Source of the DNA: Spirochaetaceae bacterium
Lineage (GTDB): Bacteria; Spirochaetota; Spirochaetia; Treponematales; Breznakiellaceae
DNA length: 10,548 bases
NCBI GenBank assembly: GCA_031280455.1
Contig: JAITGR010000137.1
Location: 1-10,548 of the forward strand
Direction: 5' to 3'
The position numbers were made by a program, and so were the translations under genes. Under the pieces are notes generated by a model, which did not search any database, had not been told where the DNA came from, and saw only the letters and a program-made list of their open reading frames with translations. Numbering within the stretch: position 1 is the first letter of the stretch; each line of letters starts with the position of its first letter. This document shows positions 1-5,859 of this stretch, piece after piece.

Positions 1-5
1 CCTGT

Positions 6-28
6 TGCAAAAGTCGGTTACTTTTGCA
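6..28. repeat. Short inverted repeat (9-bp arms)
   Basis: TGCAAAAGT at 6-14 and ACTTTTGCA at 20-28 are perfectly complementary around a 5-base loop. The TTGCAAAA core recurs in the larger hairpin at 85-114, so the two look like related pieces of one intergenic repeat. A third small inverted repeat, AGGCT/AGCCT, lies between them at 47-58. No gene is seen in 1-123. Confidence 0.55.
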
Positions 29-84
29 CGGCTCTTGCAGTTTCTCAGGCTAAAGCCTTACGAAACGTGCGTTTTTAAGAGGTT

Positions 85-114
85 GCTGTTGCAAAACTGA
101 AGTTTTGCAACAGC
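85..114 (-). terminator. Perfect 14-bp hairpin downstream of the rubrerythrin gene, possible terminator
   Basis: The arms 85-98 and 101-114 are perfectly complementary (14 bp) with only two bases between them. The hairpin starts 10 bases beyond the rubrerythrin stop codon in the direction of transcription, where a terminator would be expected. No uninterrupted T-run follows on the minus strand (it continues AACCTCTTAAAAAC), so it is not a textbook intrinsic terminator. Given the related inverted repeat at 6-28, it may instead be a dispersed palindromic repeat. Confidence 0.4.
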
Positions 115-123
115 CTCATGCGA

Positions 124-666
124 TTATTTAAAATACCGGCTCAACAAACCCCGGAAACCAGCACCGTGGCGCGCCTCGTCCTTGGCCATCTCGTGAACAG
201 TGTCATGAATAGCGTCAAGATTCGCCGCTTTTGCGCGCTTGGCAAGATCTAACTTACCCGCGCACGCGCCATGCTCGGCATCGGCACGCAGTTGCAGATT
301 TTTTTTGGTATCGGCATGCACCACCTCACCCAGCAACTCGGCAAATTTAGCGGCATGCTCGGCCTCTTCAAAAGCCGCCGTGCGGTAGAATTCCCCAACT
401 TCGGGATACCCCTGCCGGTACGCCTGCCGGCTCATCGCCAAATACATACCGACCTCCGTACATTCGCCGTTAAAATTGGCAATCAGGTCCTTTTTAATAT
501 CCTCAGGAACATCACGCGCCTCGCCAATAACATGCTCGCAGGCAAACCCATCACAATCACTCTGCTCCTTGAACTTCGCGGAAGGCGCCTTACACGTAGG
601 ACACACCGCCGGAGGAGTGTCCCCCGAGTGAACATACCCACAAACCAAACAAACCCATTTCTTCAT
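124..666 (-). CDS. Reverse rubrerythrin (rubredoxin domain N-terminal, diiron domain C-terminal)
   Basis: This 180-residue cytoplasmic protein probably reduces hydrogen peroxide (and perhaps oxygen) with electrons from an NADH-linked rubredoxin reductase, protecting an anaerobe. Residues 1-35 form a rubredoxin-type iron site, with C6-x2-C9 and C22-x2-C25. Residues about 55-180 form a ferritin-like four-helix bundle with diiron ligand candidates E68 and E71 in NGECTE, E101-x2-H104 in EEAEH, and E164-x2-H167 in DEARH. Classical rubrerythrins carry the rubredoxin domain at the C-terminus, so the order here is the 'reverse' type known from clostridia and other anaerobes. The start is supported by AAGGAG on the minus strand (673-678), six bases upstream. 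The gene is monocistronic, with its own promoter and a PerR-like operator. Wobble bases are G/T-rich. No rubredoxin or reductase gene is adjacent. Confidence 0.93.
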   Translation of the reverse strand: MKKWVCLVCGYVHSGDTPPAVCPTCKAPSAKFKEQSDCDGFACEHVIGEARDVPEDIKKDLIANFNGECTEVGMYLAMSRQAYRQGYPEVGEFYRTAAFEEAEHAAKFAELLGEVVHADTKKNLQLRADAEHGACAGKLDLAKRAKAANLDAIHDTVHEMAKDEARHGAGFRGLLSRYFK

Positions 667-706
667 AAGAAACTCCTTAAACTAAAATAAATACAGTAAA
701 AAACTG

Positions 707-736
707 TTTATAGCCCATATTAAGAATAATTCTTAA
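707..736 (-). promoter_or_regulatory. Predicted sigma70-type promoter of the rubrerythrin gene
   Basis: On the minus strand a -35-like TTAAGA (736-731; 4/6 to TTGACA) is followed after 18 bases by a -10-like TATAAA (712-707; 5/6 to TATAAT). Transcription would begin near 700, leaving a leader of about 35 bases with the strong AAGGAG. The -35 lies inside the 719-737 palindrome. Assigned by eye. Confidence 0.45.
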
Positions 737-737
737 T
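719..737. promoter_or_regulatory. PerR/Fur-like operator upstream of rubrerythrin
   Basis: ATTAAGAATAATTCTTAAT is a perfect 9-1-9 palindrome centred on 728. Its architecture matches Fur-family operators. The inner 7-1-7 part matches 5 of 7 bases per half-site of the PerR box (TTATAAT-N-ATTATAA), and the 9-1-9 form matches 5 of 9 per half-site of the classical Fur box. It covers the predicted -35, so a bound repressor would block RNA polymerase. PerR control of rubrerythrin is established in several anaerobes; applying it here is inference. Confidence 0.55.
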
Positions 738-776
738 TAAAACAAGCCCCCCACATTGGGTCATAATTTTTCTAAG

Positions 777-818
777 GAAGCACTGATTAAATGCCAACGA
801 GCATTTAATCAATGCTTC
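777..818. repeat. Large hairpin, 18-bp arms with one mismatch
   Basis: Arms 777-794 and 801-818 pair at 17 of 18 positions around a 6-base loop. Both arms contain the TGATTAAAT core that also appears in the dispersed 19-mer. It lies between the lipoprotein gene and the rubrerythrin promoter. On the minus strand it is followed by TTAGAAAAATT rather than a clean T-run, so a terminator role for the lipoprotein gene is possible but unproven. Confidence 0.6.
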
Positions 819-854
819 TTACCCGTAATTGCGTAATGAAATGAGCAAGTACAA

Positions 855-895
855 AGGGCAATGCGGATTAGATTCGATTTAATCAGCGTTGCCCT
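855..895. repeat. Large hairpin containing a perfect copy of the dispersed 19-mer
   Basis: Arms 855-870 and 880-895 pair at 14 of 16 positions around a 9-base loop. The right arm together with the loop edge (877-895) is the exact reverse complement of AGGGCAACGCTGATTAAAT, which occurs on the plus strand at 8679-8697. The left arm is a degenerate plus-strand copy. This is the clearest paired example of the repeat family in the window. Confidence 0.65.
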
Positions 896-907
896 AACCC
901 TGAAGGG

Positions 908-950
908 GGCGGGGGCGGCAAAGCCGCCGCAATTTCGTTGATCCCCCGCC
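908..950 (-). terminator. GC-rich stem-loop at the lipoprotein stop, possible terminator
   Basis: GGCGGGGG (908-915) can pair with CCCCCGCC (943-950), which overlaps the lipoprotein stop codon by one base. A smaller stem, GGCGGC (914-919) with GCCGCC (923-928), sits inside and competes for two bases. The minus strand lacks a T-run afterwards, so this could only slow or terminate transcription in a non-canonical way. Confidence 0.3.
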
Positions 951-2041
951 TACTGCGTTTTCAGCCAGAAATCGCCATCGTGCGTGTACGTGCCCGCGTG
1001 CGGGTTTGATTCGGCATACACCGTCTTCAAGGGTTCGCCCGGAAAAGCAGTGTAGTCAAAATCATTGATATTGCTGCCATCCCCGAACGTTACGCTGGCA
1101 ATACTCGTTTCGCCAAAAGCCATATACGCAACCCGCGTTACCGTTCCGGGAATGGTTATCGACGTAAGCTCATAACAGTTGTTGAACGAAAAATCGTTGA
1201 TATTCTCCGTCCCATCGTGCAGCGCCACATTCGCAAGCGCGCGGCACCCGCTAAACGCATTCTCCCCGATAGTTTTAACCGTTCCGGGAATAACAACACT
1301 CAAAATATATTCCAGCGGGGAACTATCCGCGCTCCGCACGCTAAACGCAAATTGCCCAATTCTATCAATTTGAGCCGGCAGAACGAGCCCGACAACGTAC
1401 TGGTTGTTTTTAATCGCCTCCGCCGGCCCCCACATCGCCCCGCTTCCGGTAGTTGTCCCGTCGGTATTATCGGGAATCGCCGTGTCCGCACAGCCGGAAA
1501 AATCCAGCACAACATATTTTTCTTTGTCGAGTATAGCCGCGTGAGCCGCCGCCATACCAATATCGTCCGACGTATACGCCGTGTCCGCAATCAATTCGAT
1601 GCGGTAGGGACGCGACGCCTCGTCCGGCTGCAGCCCTTCAAGAAGCCCGCCCAAACCGGCAACCGTTACCCTAATCACACCCAGCGTAATCTTAAAATGT
1701 TCCGTAAAATCTTCCGCCGCCCCCAGGCCGCCGGCAATCGTCGCGGTAACCGTAACCGTCCCTTCCGCCGTCTGCGGAGTCAGCACGTTGCCCTCCAGCG
1801 TTACAGCCAAGTCCGTCGGCTCCAGAGACCACACAATCTGCTGATTCGTCGCGTTCGCCGGCGCGACCGTTCCACTCAGATAATTCGGCACATACTCCCG
1901 GGCATTATGGGTCACGCCTTCAATACCTTTTACCGAAACAAACCCCGGCTGCCTGTCGCTGCGAGCATTAGCTCCGCCAAGTTCGCAACCGGCCATCACA
2001 CACCCCGCCGCCAGTACACTTGTCAACATTCCCCGTTTCAT
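950..2041 (-). CDS. BspA/TpLRR-type leucine-rich-repeat lipoprotein
   Basis: This 363-residue protein is probably lipid-anchored and surface-exposed. Residues 1-18 are a lipoprotein signal peptide: MKR, a hydrophobic stretch, then the lipobox V-M-A-G with C19 as the predicted lipidated cysteine. Residues about 33-125 are rich in Thr/Val and resemble a bacterial Ig-like (Big_2) module (APANATNQQIVWSL, then GTVTVTATIAG). Residues about 213-340 hold LRR_5 repeats of roughly 23 residues, seen as VVIPGTVKTIGENAFSGC and SITIPGTVTRVAYMAFG with intervening copies. The tail (about 346-361, GTYTHDGDFWLK) resembles the ends of many Treponema LRR proteins. Such proteins often mediate adhesion, but the ligand cannot be read from sequence. 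GGAGGGG on the minus strand (2047-2053) lies a few bases before the ATG. The gene stands alone, diverging from uxaC. Confidence 0.87.
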   Translation of the reverse strand: MKRGMLTSVLAAGCVMAGCELGGANARSDRQPGFVSVKGIEGVTHNAREYVPNYLSGTVAPANATNQQIVWSLEPTDLAVTLEGNVLTPQTAEGTVTVTATIAGGLGAAEDFTEHFKITLGVIRVTVAGLGGLLEGLQPDEASRPYRIELIADTAYTSDDIGMAAAHAAILDKEKYVVLDFSGCADTAIPDNTDGTTTGSGAMWGPAEAIKNNQYVVGLVLPAQIDRIGQFAFSVRSADSSPLEYILSVVIPGTVKTIGENAFSGCRALANVALHDGTENINDFSFNNCYELTSITIPGTVTRVAYMAFGETSIASVTFGDGSNINDFDYTAFPGEPLKTVYAESNPHAGTYTHDGDFWLKTQ

Positions 2042-2382
2042 ATAAGCCCCTCCCAGAATGAACGTTTTAATTTGAAGCGAAATTGCCCGTTCCCGGGCTG
2101 AAAAAGCCTACTGTTGAAGAAAACCCGCCGTGCTTCAACCCGCACTCCTCCACTTCCGCCGCGCGCCCCGCGTCCGCAGCAAGCACACATACAAACCAGC
2201 AACGGCGCTGCCTGCTCCGCGATGGCTTTATGGTAGCAGGCGCTTTCTTTATTGTACAAGAGGGCGAATTGCCCCGCACGGGGCTGGCCGGTGTGGGGCG
2301 TACCCCCTCTGCGTGTTTTATGGTAGTATGGTTCTGTATGTGGCGCCTTGCGGCGTGTATTTTGTGAGTATGGGGGGCTGGT
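2042..2382. other. 341-bp divergent intergenic region with strand-composition switch
   Basis: No gene is supported here. The left part is C/A-rich on the + strand (hand count for 2101-2220: C 51, G 24). The right part is G/T-rich (2221-2400, including the first 18 bases of uxaC: G 66, C 33). The region also holds a 7-bp hairpin, GCCTGCT (2210-2216) with AGCAGGC (2235-2241); a TTGTACAA palindrome at 2252-2259; and two copies of TTTATGGTAG at 2227-2236 and 2318-2327, about 90 bases apart. These could serve uxaC or lipoprotein control, but no convincing -35/-10 pair was found and no DnaA box (TTATCCACA-like) was seen. Confidence 0.55.
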
Positions 2383-3804
2383 ATGAGGCCGTTTATGGAT
2401 GAGGATTTTTTGCTGGAGTCGGATTTCGCGCGGGATTTGTATACGGGGGCGGCGAAGGGAGCGCCTATTTTTGATTATCATTGTCATTTGATTCCTGCGG
2501 AGATTGCCGAAAACAAGGTGTTTTCTGATTTGAGTGCTGTGTGGCTCGGGGGCGACCATTATAAATGGCGTATGATGCGGGCTATGGGGTTTGATGAGTC
2601 GCTTATTACAGGCGACGCGGCGCCGTACGAAAAGTTTGCTGCCTGGGCGCAGACGGTGGAGGAACTTATCGGGAATCCGCTGTATCACTGGACGCATCTG
2701 GAATTGCGGCGTTATTTTGGTATCGATACGCCGCTTTCGGCTAAAACGGCGGCTGGTATTTGGGAGCGGGCAAACGCATTGCTGCCGGGGCTTCGGGTAA
2801 AAGATATTTTTGAAAAATTTAATGTGTTCGCGGTCGGTACGACTGACGATCCGGCGGATTCGCTTGAACATCACATTGCTATTGCTGATGGTTCCGCGGC
2901 TATTGGCAGGATTGCAACCAAAGTGCTGCCGTCGTTCAGGCCGGATAGGGCGCTCAATATTGAAAAGGCTGGTTTCGCCGCGTATATGCGGACGCTTGGC
3001 GAGGCTGCTGGCGTGGAGATTCGGAGTGTGGCGGCGTTGGTTTCGGTGCTGGAGTCTCGTGTAGCATACTTTGCCGGGCATGGCTGCCGCGCGAGTGATC
3101 ATGGTCTTGACGCGCCGCCGTTTGTGCTTGTGGGTGAACGGGAGCTTGAGGCGGCGTTTGCCGGCGCACTGGCGGGTAAGCCTGTTGAACCGCGTTTGGC
3201 GGAAGGGTTCAAAACGCATGTGCTTACGGCGCTTTCGTCGTTTTACGCGAAGCATAATATGGCGATGCAGCTGCACTTTGCGGCGTTTCGTTGTGTGAGT
3301 TCAACGATGCTTTCCCGCTTGGGGCCGGATACTGGCTACGATGCGGTGCATGACTTGCATATTAGCGCGCCGCTGGCTGGCCTTTTGGACCATCTCGAAA
3401 AAAATGGGCTTCCTAAAACGATTTTGTATACGCTTAATCCTGCGGACTATTATCCGCTTGCTTCTATTATGGGCGGGTTTCAGGATAGTGTTGCGGGGCG
3501 GGGGAATCGGGGGGTTCGGGGGAAGATGCAGCTTGGTTCGGCGTGGTGGTTCTGCGACCACAAAAACGGTATGGTGTTACAGCTTGAATCGCTGGCTGAA
3601 CTGGGTCTTTTACCGGCGTTTGTGGGGATGCTCACGGATTCGCGTAGTTTTCTTTCGTATCCGCGCCATGAGTATTTCAGGCGTATTTTGTGTAATTTGC
3701 TGGGGCGCTGGGTGGAAAATGGCGAGTATCCGGCGGATATGGAGGTGCTTTCGCGCATGGTTCGCGGTATTTGTTTTGATAATATTCAGCAGTACTTGGC
3801 CTAG
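2383..3804 (+). CDS. uxaC: Uronate (glucuronate/galacturonate) isomerase
   Basis: UxaC interconverts D-glucuronate with D-fructuronate and D-galacturonate with D-tagaturonate, the entry step of cytoplasmic hexuronate breakdown. The 473 residues align end to end with the E. coli enzyme (about 470) as I recall it. Recognisable blocks are MRPFMDEDFLLESDFARDLY (1-20), DYHCHL with metal-site H33 and H35 (31-36), WLGGDHYKWR (54-63), GNPLYHWTHLELRR (97-110), GTTDDPADSLEHH (152-164), VLPSFRPDRALNIE (181-194) and GMLTDSRSFLSYPRHEYFRR (415-434). Some usually invariant spots differ: R303 is followed by CVS where I recall NNN, and WWFCDHKNGM (388-397) replaces the usual WWFNDQKDGM. The start is fixed by homology to the N-terminus; the ribosome site is only a G-rich run (2372-2377). 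No uxaA/B, uxuA/B or transporter lies nearby. Wobble positions are strongly G/T. Confidence 0.95.
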   Translation: MRPFMDEDFLLESDFARDLYTGAAKGAPIFDYHCHLIPAEIAENKVFSDLSAVWLGGDHYKWRMMRAMGFDESLITGDAAPYEKFAAWAQTVEELIGNPLYHWTHLELRRYFGIDTPLSAKTAAGIWERANALLPGLRVKDIFEKFNVFAVGTTDDPADSLEHHIAIADGSAAIGRIATKVLPSFRPDRALNIEKAGFAAYMRTLGEAAGVEIRSVAALVSVLESRVAYFAGHGCRASDHGLDAPPFVLVGERELEAAFAGALAGKPVEPRLAEGFKTHVLTALSSFYAKHNMAMQLHFAAFRCVSSTMLSRLGPDTGYDAVHDLHISAPLAGLLDHLEKNGLPKTILYTLNPADYYPLASIMGGFQDSVAGRGNRGVRGKMQLGSAWWFCDHKNGMVLQLESLAELGLLPAFVGMLTDSRSFLSYPRHEYFRRILCNLLGRWVENGEYPADMEVLSRMVRGICFDNIQQYLA

Positions 3805-3821
3805 AGTAACGCTGATTAAAT
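3803..3821 (+). repeat. Dispersed 19-mer copy (17/19) at the uxaC stop
   Basis: AGAGTAACGCTGATTAAAT differs at two positions from the 19-mer found exactly at 877-895 (minus) and 8679-8697 (plus). It overlaps the last two bases of the uxaC stop codon. A further partial copy, AGGGCAACGCTGA, lies at 3866-3878. Between them sits a 'CGCGAATTACGCGAATAG'-type low-complexity stretch (about 3832-3850) that is echoed near 8736-8760. Confidence 0.6.
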
Positions 3822-3890
3822 CGAAATTCAACCGCGAATTACGCGAATAGACACGAATAAAAGGTAGGGCAACGCTGAAAATCGGAATTA

Positions 3891-3963
3891 AACCACGGAA
3901 AAACGCGGACAGGAACACGGAATTGCGGTCTCTTTCCGCGTGGGTTCCGTGCTTTCCGTGGTT
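3891..3963. repeat. Inverted repeat with 11-bp perfect outer arms
   Basis: AACCACGGAAA (3891-3901) is perfectly complementary to TTTCCGTGGTT (3953-3963). The interior also carries imperfectly complementary CACGG/CCGTG and CGCGG/CCGCG words. The right half (from about 3925) recurs at 9445-9482 upstream of metK. The structure lies between the convergent ends of uxaC and the permease gene and could act as a bidirectional transcription barrier, although no T-run is present. Confidence 0.5.
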
Positions 3964-4026
3964 TCGCCATGTATGGCGTTCGCCATGTATGGCGTTCGCC
4001 ATGTATGGCGTTCGCCATGTATGGCG
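3963..4026. repeat. Tandem array, 4 x 16 bp, each unit palindromic
   Basis: Four identical units of TTCGCCATGTATGGCG occupy 3963-3978, 3979-3994, 3995-4010 and 4011-4026 with no spacers. Each unit contains CGCCAT-GT-ATGGCG, a 6-bp inverted repeat with a 2-base centre. The array is followed by CAATCAGCGCC (4027-4037), which forms a 5-bp stem with the last unit (GGCGC 4023-4027, GCGCC 4033-4037). A single-unit version in the same flanks occurs at 9482-9508. The array starts 14 bases beyond the permease stop codon. Confidence 0.85.
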
Positions 4027-4039
4027 CAATCAGCGCCTC

Positions 4040-4951
4040 TTATGCGTGGCTCTGTTCGCGGCCTTCCCGCCGCCAGGTAACTATGTTCGCAAGCAGTACC
4101 GCCGCCAAGATGAGGCTGCCGCCGGCAAAGGTTGTTTTGTGCGGCATTTCGTCTGTGGCCAGAAATACCCACACAGGGTTGAACAGCGGCTCTATTGCCG
4201 ATATGAGCATGGCGCTGACGGCGCTGACTCGCTTTATGCCGTACGAGTACAGTATGGCGGCGGTGCCTATCTGAAATACGCCCATAAAAAAGATTGACAG
4301 CGCCGCGCCGCCGGTTATGCGCGGGGTATGCGTAAAAAAGAACGGTACGCAGATGGCCGCGGTGAGTATGTGCGAAAGTATCATGCCGTCCTGCGGGTTT
4401 GCGTCTTTTTGCATACGCATAAAAACGGATGTTGTGCCAAAGAGTATGCCGGAGCACACGGCGAGTATGTCGCCGGTTATGCCGCCCGACATGAGACTGT
4501 CTTTGAGCATGACGTACAGGCCGGTGAATATGAACACGAGGCTTATCCAGTGTTCGGCTTTGGGTTTTTCGCGTATTAAAAGCGCGCCAAAAAGCGCCGA
4601 CCAAATGGGTGCCGTGTATTGCAGAACAATGACGTTGGCGCTCGCGGTTAGTTTGTTTGCGGTTACGAATAGTATCATGGTGCCGCAGTACGCGATGCCG
4701 GCAAGCCAGGCCGGCAGTGTTTTTATGCCGGCGAGAAAGGGCGCGCCTTTTTTGCGTGTGCAGAGTTGGACGGCGCACAGAAATAGTCCCGCGACAATAC
4801 TGCGCGCGCCGGCTATGACAAAGGGATGCCACGCGACAATTTTTACGAACATGCCCGAGGTACTCCAGATGATGGCGCACAGGGCTATCGCAAAGCGGGG
4901 CGGAAAACCGCGCCGCAGACTGGCGGGAGGGGGAGGGGGCGCGGGCCGCAT
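4040..4951 (-). CDS. EamA/DMT-superfamily permease
   Basis: This 303-residue inner-membrane protein belongs to the drug/metabolite transporter superfamily: two EamA repeats (about 17-137 and 155-290) and about ten hydrophobic helices. Family-typical segments are VIVLQYTAPIWSALFGALLIREKP near the end of repeat one and AMLISAIEPLFNPVWVFL in repeat two. The start FAIALCAIIWSTSGMFVKI is a typical first helix, preceded by a proline-rich cytoplasmic stretch (PAPPPPP). Substrates in this family include amino acids, nucleosides and other metabolites; none can be assigned here. The ATG abuts the era stop codon with no spacer (TAAATG), which suggests translational coupling; only a weak AAGG is seen about 12 bases upstream. 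It is probably the last gene of the secA-era transcript. Non-coding-strand composition is G/T-rich, as in secA and era. Confidence 0.88.
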   Translation of the reverse strand: MRPAPPPPPASLRRGFPPRFAIALCAIIWSTSGMFVKIVAWHPFVIAGARSIVAGLFLCAVQLCTRKKGAPFLAGIKTLPAWLAGIAYCGTMILFVTANKLTASANVIVLQYTAPIWSALFGALLIREKPKAEHWISLVFIFTGLYVMLKDSLMSGGITGDILAVCSGILFGTTSVFMRMQKDANPQDGMILSHILTAAICVPFFFTHTPRITGGAALSIFFMGVFQIGTAAILYSYGIKRVSAVSAMLISAIEPLFNPVWVFLATDEMPHKTTFAGGSLILAAVLLANIVTWRREGREQSHA

Positions 4952-5845
4952 TTAGGTAAACGCCTTGATAATGCTGTCGTTCTGCCGCCAGTTGCGGTCG
5001 GTTTTGACGCGCAGTTCCAGTTTTACCGGCCAGTCAAAAATCTTTTTGAGGTCGGCCAGCGCGGCCATGCGGATTTTTTTTATCTGCGCCCCGCCTTTGC
5101 CGACTATCATGCCTTTCTGCGACTCCCGCTCGCAGCGTATGTCGGCGTGCGCGTACAGTACGCCGTCTTTTAGGGTGGAATCGCCGGCGTTCACATACAA
5201 GGCGTGCGGCAGTTCTTCGCGCAGCATCAAAAAGCATTTTTCGCGGACTATTTCCGCCACGCGAAACGGCACACTTTGGTCGGTGTAGCAATCGCCGTCG
5301 TAGTAAAAAACGCCTTCCGGCGCGAGCGCGCGCAAGGACGCGCGCAGGACATCCATGTTGGTTTCGCGGAGTGCCGAAACAGGGATGATGCGCTCCGGCG
5401 GGAGGGCGGCGAGGTGGGCGCGGAGGAACGACACGCAGGTTTCCGCGGCGGCTTTGGGCGCGTCTATTTTGTTGACGGCGGCCAGCAGGGCGCTTTGTAT
5501 ACGCCGCTCGCCCAGCGCGGCAAGCCGCCTGACAATTTCCTCCTCTTCTTTTCCGGGCGGGCGGGTCGCGTCGATAAGGTAGAGGGTGATGTCGCAGTCC
5601 GCGAGGGCGGCGCAGGCGGCGGCGGCGAGGCGCAGGTTCAGTTTTTTCTGGCTTTCGTGCAGGCCGGGCGTGTCGATAAACACCAGCTGGCAGTCGTCTT
5701 CGGTTACAATGCCGCGTACGGCGGCGCGGGTGGTCTGCGGCACCGCGCTGACTATGGAAACTTTTGCCTTGCACAGGCTGTTAAGCAGCGTTGACTTGCC
5801 GGAGGACGGCCGGCCAACTATCGAGACAAACGCGCTTTTTGACAT
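4952..5845 (-). CDS. era: GTPase Era, ribosome maturation factor
   Basis: Era binds 16S rRNA near its 3' end through a KH domain and assists 30S maturation in a GTP-dependent manner. The 297 residues match the family length of about 300. Visible motifs are the P-loop GRPSSGKST (11-19), DTPG (58-61), NKID (125-128), SAL (157-159) and the KH-domain loop VGKGG (248-252), with a conserved tail KTDRNWRQND. The P-loop has SS where most bacteria have NV; spirochaete Era proteins, as I recall them, share GRPS[AST]GKST. An upstream in-frame start at 5908 would add 21 residues inside secA without family similarity. The ATG at 5845 has GGGGAG a few bases upstream and begins 14 bases after the secA stop codon, so I chose it. 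It is followed directly by the permease gene. Confidence 0.95.
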   Translation of the reverse strand: MSKSAFVSIVGRPSSGKSTLLNSLCKAKVSIVSAVPQTTRAAVRGIVTEDDCQLVFIDTPGLHESQKKLNLRLAAAACAALADCDITLYLIDATRPPGKEEEEIVRRLAALGERRIQSALLAAVNKIDAPKAAAETCVSFLRAHLAALPPERIIPVSALRETNMDVLRASLRALAPEGVFYYDGDCYTDQSVPFRVAEIVREKCFLMLREELPHALYVNAGDSTLKDGVLYAHADIRCERESQKGMIVGKGGAQIKKIRMAALADLKKIFDWPVKLELRVKTDRNWRQNDSIIKAFT

Positions 5846-5859
5846 ACCGCTCCCCGCCG

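Noticed and set aside
2252..2259. TTGTACAA palindrome as a GntR/UxuR operator for uxaC
   Set aside because: It is only 8 bp, its GT-AC spacing does not match the UxuR/FadR-type consensus, and no regulator gene is nearby.
2042..2382. Firm call of oriC
   Set aside because: The skew switch fits, but no DnaA-box cluster, AT-rich unwinding tract or dnaA/dnaN/gyrB neighbour was seen, so it is kept as a finding rather than a feature.
2038..3276. Long minus-strand open frame (about 412 codons) opposite uxaC
   Set aside because: It is very rich in Arg, His and Pro, matches no family, spans an intergenic region and lies antisense to a full-length UxaC. The G/T-rich wobble bases of uxaC leave few antisense stops.
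3963..4026. Possible CRISPR array
   Set aside because: The units are only 16 bp, identical and directly adjacent, with no spacers and no cas genes in the window.
3923..4297. Short plus-strand frames reading through the 16-bp array (MYGVRHVWR-type peptides)
   Set aside because: The peptides are translations of the repeat and of the antisense of the permease gene, with no ribosome site or family match.
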